Origin: Opitutales bacterium
GTDB lineage: Bacteria > Verrucomicrobiota > Verrucomicrobiia > Opitutales > UBA2987
Length of the DNA: 64,000 nucleotides
Assembly (NCBI GenBank): GCA_021772515.1
Contig: JAJFLU010000024.1
Span: 1 to 64,000, forward strand
Reading direction: 5' to 3'
Shown here: positions 60,846-64,000 of the stretch, piece after piece
Layout: each line of letters starts with the position of its first letter
Position numbering within the stretch: position 1 is the stretch's first letter
The notes under the pieces: generated by a model
Told to the model about the DNA's origin: nothing
The model's input: only the letters and a program-made list of their open reading frames with translations
Databases searched by the model: none
Program-made: the position numbers and the translations under genes

Positions 60846-62120
60846 TTACATAACGAGGTTTTTACTATAAACCATTTCCTCACCCTGTGGATCGAGATTG
60901 CTGATAGCGCCGCATTTTTCGTAATCCAATTTCCGAAGCAATTCCTTCATCGGCTGATTGGATTCACCCGAAGAAATATATATTTTGCTTGTGCGACATA
61001 TCCTTTCCCCATGTTCGAGCAAAGCGGCGGCGACACCTTGGCGGCGATTTTCAGGTTTTACGTAAATCAGGGAGATAAAACCATAGCTGAAAAAAGTGTG
61101 ATCCAGTATCATACAGGCGACAGCATTTCCTTGTATTGAGGCAAGCCAGCAATTTCGGGACCTCACGGCACGTTCGAAAAACTGCTGTCCCTCCTCGAAA
61201 CGCTCGAGTCCCTCAATGGGAAACCCGTTTCTCAAGAAATCTTCATTGGCCCAGTGGATTTTAAGATTTTGCGAGATTTGCGTCGATATAACGGAGCGCT
61301 CTGTTTTGGTGTCCGAAGCCCACTCGCGCTGGCGGACATCCCTCGGCGAAAGGCCGTAATACTTTTTAACCAGCCGGGAAAAATGATAAGGAGACTTGAA
61401 ACCGCTCTGGTAGGCGATTTCCTCCACTGTCAGGTCCGTATCGCGCAGTTTGGCCAGCCCTTTTTCCACCCTTGTCTGCCACAGTAGCTGGTTGGGAGTG
61501 CAGGAGAGATGCTTTCGGAACAACCGGGAGAGGTGCTGGGCGCTCAGGCAGGCAACCTGGGCGAAGTCTTTCGTGGTGCATGATTCGCAATAATGCCCCT
61601 CGATATAGTGGCATACCCTTTGAATTTGATCGGGTAGCGGGCGCGGTTCATCATCGAAGAGGCCAGACCGGTAAAAAAATTCATGAAAGATGGCCTCGGC
61701 CAGTTTTTCCCTCAATCTCCGGGGACCGTTTCGGTGCAATAAGCCGATTTTCATCAAAGTGTCCATCAATTCGGAGACAGGAATGATGAAAGGCATCGAC
61801 TCAAGTCTTTTCAAAACGACACGATCGAGGTCGGGCTGAATGGCTGCACACCAGGTATGATGCACTTCCTCGGCGCTGGAGTATTGAAAAAATTCCCGAT
61901 GCCCTGGACATAGCATCGTTGCCTGGCTGGGACCTTGCTGATAGTTGACACCGTCCACGGTGATGGTCTGCTCACCGCGATAAACGATATTCAGTTGAAG
62001 ATTTTCCTGGGTGCGCGGCCCGAAACTCCATTTTCTCGCTTTGCCCCGCCAACCCGCTTTGTGTCGAAATTCGGAAAACATAAAAGGTTGATTGAGAGCA
62101 AAGATGTTCATTTCAGGCAT
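60846..62120 (-). CDS. AraC-family regulator fused to a GNAT acetyltransferase domain
   Basis: A protein of about 424 residues. The N-terminal cupin-like AraC sensor region (ENLQLNIVYRGEQTITVDG) is followed by two helix-turn-helix units (CTTKDFAQVACLSAQHLSRL and LTVEEIAYQSGFKSPYHFSR, roughly residues 185-275). The C-terminal 130 residues have the GNAT acetyl-CoA motif FISLIYVKPENRRQGVAAAL and LRKLDYEKCG. The domains are in one uninterrupted frame. Several Met codons lie close together (62141, 62120, 62111); none has a clear ribosome site. A regulator carrying its own acetyltransferase is uncommon and could respond to or modify the pathway's product. It divides the nucleoside genes from the AhcY-like gene. 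Confidence 0.85.
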   Translation of the reverse strand: MPEMNIFALNQPFMFSEFRHKAGWRGKARKWSFGPRTQENLQLNIVYRGEQTITVDGVNYQQGPSQATMLCPGHREFFQYSSAEEVHHTWCAAIQPDLDRVVLKRLESMPFIIPVSELMDTLMKIGLLHRNGPRRLREKLAEAIFHEFFYRSGLFDDEPRPLPDQIQRVCHYIEGHYCESCTTKDFAQVACLSAQHLSRLFRKHLSCTPNQLLWQTRVEKGLAKLRDTDLTVEEIAYQSGFKSPYHFSRLVKKYYGLSPRDVRQREWASDTKTERSVISTQISQNLKIHWANEDFLRNGFPIEGLERFEEGQQFFERAVRSRNCWLASIQGNAVACMILDHTFFSYGFISLIYVKPENRRQGVAAALLEHGERICRTSKIYISSGESNQPMKELLRKLDYEKCGAISNLDPQGEEMVYSKNLVM

Positions 62121-62222
62121 GTTATTACATAGGTTGGGCATTTTAAACAATGGCTAATTGCTTATACTTGTTTGGAATTCAGAATTTTTGAGATTAAAGA
62201 AAAACCAAAACATAGGAAACAA

Positions 62223-63416
62223 ATGAACAATCAATCGGTAGACGAAGTGCTTCTGAAGCGCGGGTGGGGTAAAATCAAATGGACGGGCTCCAATATGCGA
62301 ATGCTTCAGGGGCTGAGTGAGGAGTTCAGCGCAGACAAGCCCTTTGCCGGGCTCACTGTAGGAGTATGCCTCCATATCGAGCAGAAAACAGCATCCTTGT
62401 TCAAGGTTTTGGCCGCTGGGGGCGCCGAGGTGGTGGCCACCGGAAACTTGGGCACGACCAATGACGATATCGCCGCAGCCCTCAATGAAAGCGGAATCAA
62501 GGTTTACGGAAAACGCGATGACACCCGTCAAGAACAGATAGAGAACGTTCGGAAAGTCCTGCGCCACAAACCCGACCTGCTTCTTGACAATGGGGCCGAT
62601 TTGGTCGCGCTCCTGGTCGAAGCGGACGAGTTTTCCGGGCAAAAAGTCATCGGCGGAACCGAGGAAACTACCTCGGGAGGGAACCGCATTCGCGAGGAAA
62701 TGCCCGATAAAGTGTCTTTTCCGGTCATAGTTATAAATGACAGCCCCCTTAAATCTTTCGTCGAAAACAAGCACGCGGTTGGACAATCGGTCCTGGAAAG
62801 TTTTTTAAGAATTACCAATTTGATGGTTCAGGGTAAAAGGGTCGTGGTCTTTGGTTACGGCTGGTGTGGGAAGGGAATCGCGAAATATTTCAAGAGTTTT
62901 GGAGCCCAGGTTGCCGTGGTGGAGAAAGATCCCATTCGGGCGCTGGAGGCAGCCGTGGACGGATTCCGGGTCGCCGAAACGGAAGCTATTCTACCCTGGG
63001 GAAACGTTTACATCACGGCCACCGGCAGACAGGGAATAATTCGCGGAGAGCATTTCGCCCACATGCCCAACGACTCGGTTTTGGCCAACGCGGGTCATTT
63101 CGATTACGAAATCGATGTGCCCGCTCTGGTCGAACAATCGGTTTCGGTTGAGGAGCCGGAGGAGGCCATTGAGCGCTGCACTTTGCCCAATGGCCGATGC
63201 CTGACATTGCTGTCTCACGGCAGAATGTTCAACTTGGGCGGTCGGGAGCCCAAAGGAAATTCGGCCGAATCCATGGATATGGGATTCTCCCTGATTGCGC
63301 TCTCTCTGGAATGTATTGCCAAGAGCCGCTACAACCTCGTGCCCGGTGCGCAACCGGTTCCTCACGAGATCAATCTCGAAGCCTCCCGCAGGATGCTCGA
63401 AATCATGATGGCATAA
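62223..63416 (+). CDS. Divergent S-adenosylhomocysteinase-like protein
   Basis: A 397-residue NAD-dependent protein of the AhcY family. Conserved parts are CLHIEQKTASLFKVLAAGGA, LLLDNGADLVALL, IGGTEETTSGGNRI and the NAD-binding VVVFGYGWCGKGIAKYF. Several active-site segments differ: the usual FDNxYG is VENKHAVGQS, the C-terminal GHPS element is replaced by GGREPKGNSAESMDMG, and the C-terminal Lys/Tyr tail is missing. It may act on S-inosylhomocysteine or another nucleoside thioether. ATG 62223 (MNNQSVDEV) with AGGAAA upstream is preferred over an upstream in-frame codon at 62172. It is divergent from the AraC-GNAT gene. Confidence 0.82.
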   Translation: MNNQSVDEVLLKRGWGKIKWTGSNMRMLQGLSEEFSADKPFAGLTVGVCLHIEQKTASLFKVLAAGGAEVVATGNLGTTNDDIAAALNESGIKVYGKRDDTRQEQIENVRKVLRHKPDLLLDNGADLVALLVEADEFSGQKVIGGTEETTSGGNRIREEMPDKVSFPVIVINDSPLKSFVENKHAVGQSVLESFLRITNLMVQGKRVVVFGYGWCGKGIAKYFKSFGAQVAVVEKDPIRALEAAVDGFRVAETEAILPWGNVYITATGRQGIIRGEHFAHMPNDSVLANAGHFDYEIDVPALVEQSVSVEEPEEAIERCTLPNGRCLTLLSHGRMFNLGGREPKGNSAESMDMGFSLIALSLECIAKSRYNLVPGAQPVPHEINLEASRRMLEIMMA

Positions 63417-63526
63417 GAAAACGGCCGACAATCCTGCACTTTTTTCATTTTTCTTTTTCATCTGATGTAAGCTTTTCACAACTGGATCGACTAGATTGCC
63501 TCTAACAAGTTGAGAAAGATAAAAAC

Positions 63527-63862
63527 ATGAAAAGCAATAACACAGTAAAAGTAAACGAATCCAATTTTGATGAAGAAGTATTACAGGCAGGGAAACCGGT
63601 TTTGGTCGATTTTTGGGCCGAATGGTGCGGACCATGCAAAATGATCGCCCCGGTGCTCGATGAAATAGCCGACGAGCATGTGGAGACCGTTAAAATTGCC
63701 AAAGTCAATGTGGACGAAAATCCTGATTTGGCAGGCCGGTTTGGTATCAACTCAATTCCCACCTTGCTTATTTTTGAAGGAGGTAAACTCCAGGACAGAA
63801 TCGTTGGGTTTCTCGGGAAAGATGCGATATTATCGAAATTAGGCCCAAAGGCTGGCGCCTAA
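63527..63862 (+). CDS. trxA: Thioredoxin
   Basis: A 111-residue cytoplasmic disulfide reductase with the active site [16 protein letters not shown] (Cys-Gly-Pro-Cys near residues 36-39) and the cis-Pro segment [13 protein letters not shown]. Length and motifs are canonical, and there is no signal peptide. It stands 110 bases after the AhcY-like gene with no obvious promoter, so read-through or its own promoter are both possible. Confidence 0.97.
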   Translation: MKSNNTVKVNESNFDEEVLQAGKPVLVDFWAEWCGPCKMIAPVLDEIADEHVETVKIAKVNVDENPDLAGRFGINSIPTLLIFEGGKLQDRIVGFLGKDAILSKLGPKAGA

Positions 63863-63906
63863 AACCAACTATTTGGCAGGCAATCTGCAAAACGCCTTTC
63901 GGGTCT

Positions 63907-64000
63907 TCAAATCGTTCGCAGCAATTTGTAAACCTCGACTAGTTCTTGCCGTGCTGTTGGCACAATCTCGTCCAGATCGTTGTCTTTGAGACCTATCTTG
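63907..64000 (-). CDS. C-terminal end of an unidentified gene running into the window
   Basis: The - strand frame reads KIGLKDNDLDEIVPTARQEL, then VEVYKLLRTI, and stops at TGA (63907-63909). Codon use and amphipathic pattern look coding, and it converges on the thioredoxin gene. Only about 30 residues are inside the window, too few to assign a family. Confidence 0.5.
   Translation of the reverse strand, partial: KIGLKDNDLDEIVPTARQELVEVYKLLRTI

Noticed and set aside
1..64000. CRISPR arrays and rRNA genes
   Set aside because: No regularly spaced repeats and no rRNA-like conserved sequence were seen while reading the window.

Overview
The window reads as a chromosomal segment of a heterotrophic, Gram-negative, polysaccharide- and metabolite-scavenging bacterium, most likely Verrucomicrobiota (Opitutia-like). 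The grounds are two large TonB-dependent receptors (one Oar-like with an N-terminal CarboxypepD_reg domain), many Gfo/Idh/MocA, ThuA, TIM-barrel and FG-GAP/UnbV proteins, Tat-exported oxidoreductases, and long AT-rich gaps between operons. This placement is inference from protein style; no rRNA is present.

Region 1 (1-10.9 kb) is a nearly complete D-apiose catabolic locus: an ApsD-type dehydrogenase, a mutarotase-like protein and an ApnL-type lactonase on the + strand, converging on ApnO, OiaK (DUF1537 kinase) and a RuBisCO-like protein (OiaT or OiaX type) on the - strand. The RuBisCO-like gene lies directly downstream of an LplA/LplB/YtcP-type ABC importer (binding protein and two permeases). 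Region 2 (11.3-28.6 kb) holds two tandem zinc-independent MDR dehydrogenases, then a - strand set reading TonB receptor > hairpin > NagB > TIM-barrel isomerase > Gfo/Idh/MocA > unknown beta-rich protein > PIG-L deacetylase (amino-sugar-like catabolism). A TPR protein, an FG-GAP/UnbV secreted protein, a solute-binding protein without signal peptide, a DeoR regulator and a ThuA protein follow.

Region 3 (28.6-37.2 kb) is mobile/defence DNA. It contains a decayed stretch with a broken copy of a 263-aa gene, an Eco57I-type adenine methylase overlapping (ATGA) a small PD-(D/E)xK nuclease, the intact copy of the 263-aa gene, a tyrosine integrase, and a 3' tRNA fragment with a CAU anticodon that looks like an attachment site. 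No complete tRNA is seen to the left, so the other element end is outside the window or lost.

Region 4 (37.2-45.8 kb) has RmlA, a cupin, a PhoD pseudogene remnant, a helical protein, a membrane protein/phosphoribosyltransferase pair, a Tat-exported aldo/keto reductase, and a four-gene molybdenum hydroxylase operon with its own MoaD-like protein.

Region 5 (46-63.9 kb) looks like a nucleoside/pseudouridine utilisation locus: PsuG and a PfkB kinase, a TonB receptor, an exported 5'-nucleotidase, uridine phosphorylase and two CNT nucleoside transporters, all + strand. A - strand group follows: amidohydrolase, 2-oxoglutarate oxygenase, cytidine deaminase, HisI-like protein, alpha/beta hydrolase and an AraC-GNAT fusion. 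A divergent S-adenosylhomocysteinase-like protein and thioredoxin close the window. Two genes here (the PfkB kinase and uridine phosphorylase) have no ATG/GTG/TTG at their conserved N-terminus and appear to start at ATT/ATC.
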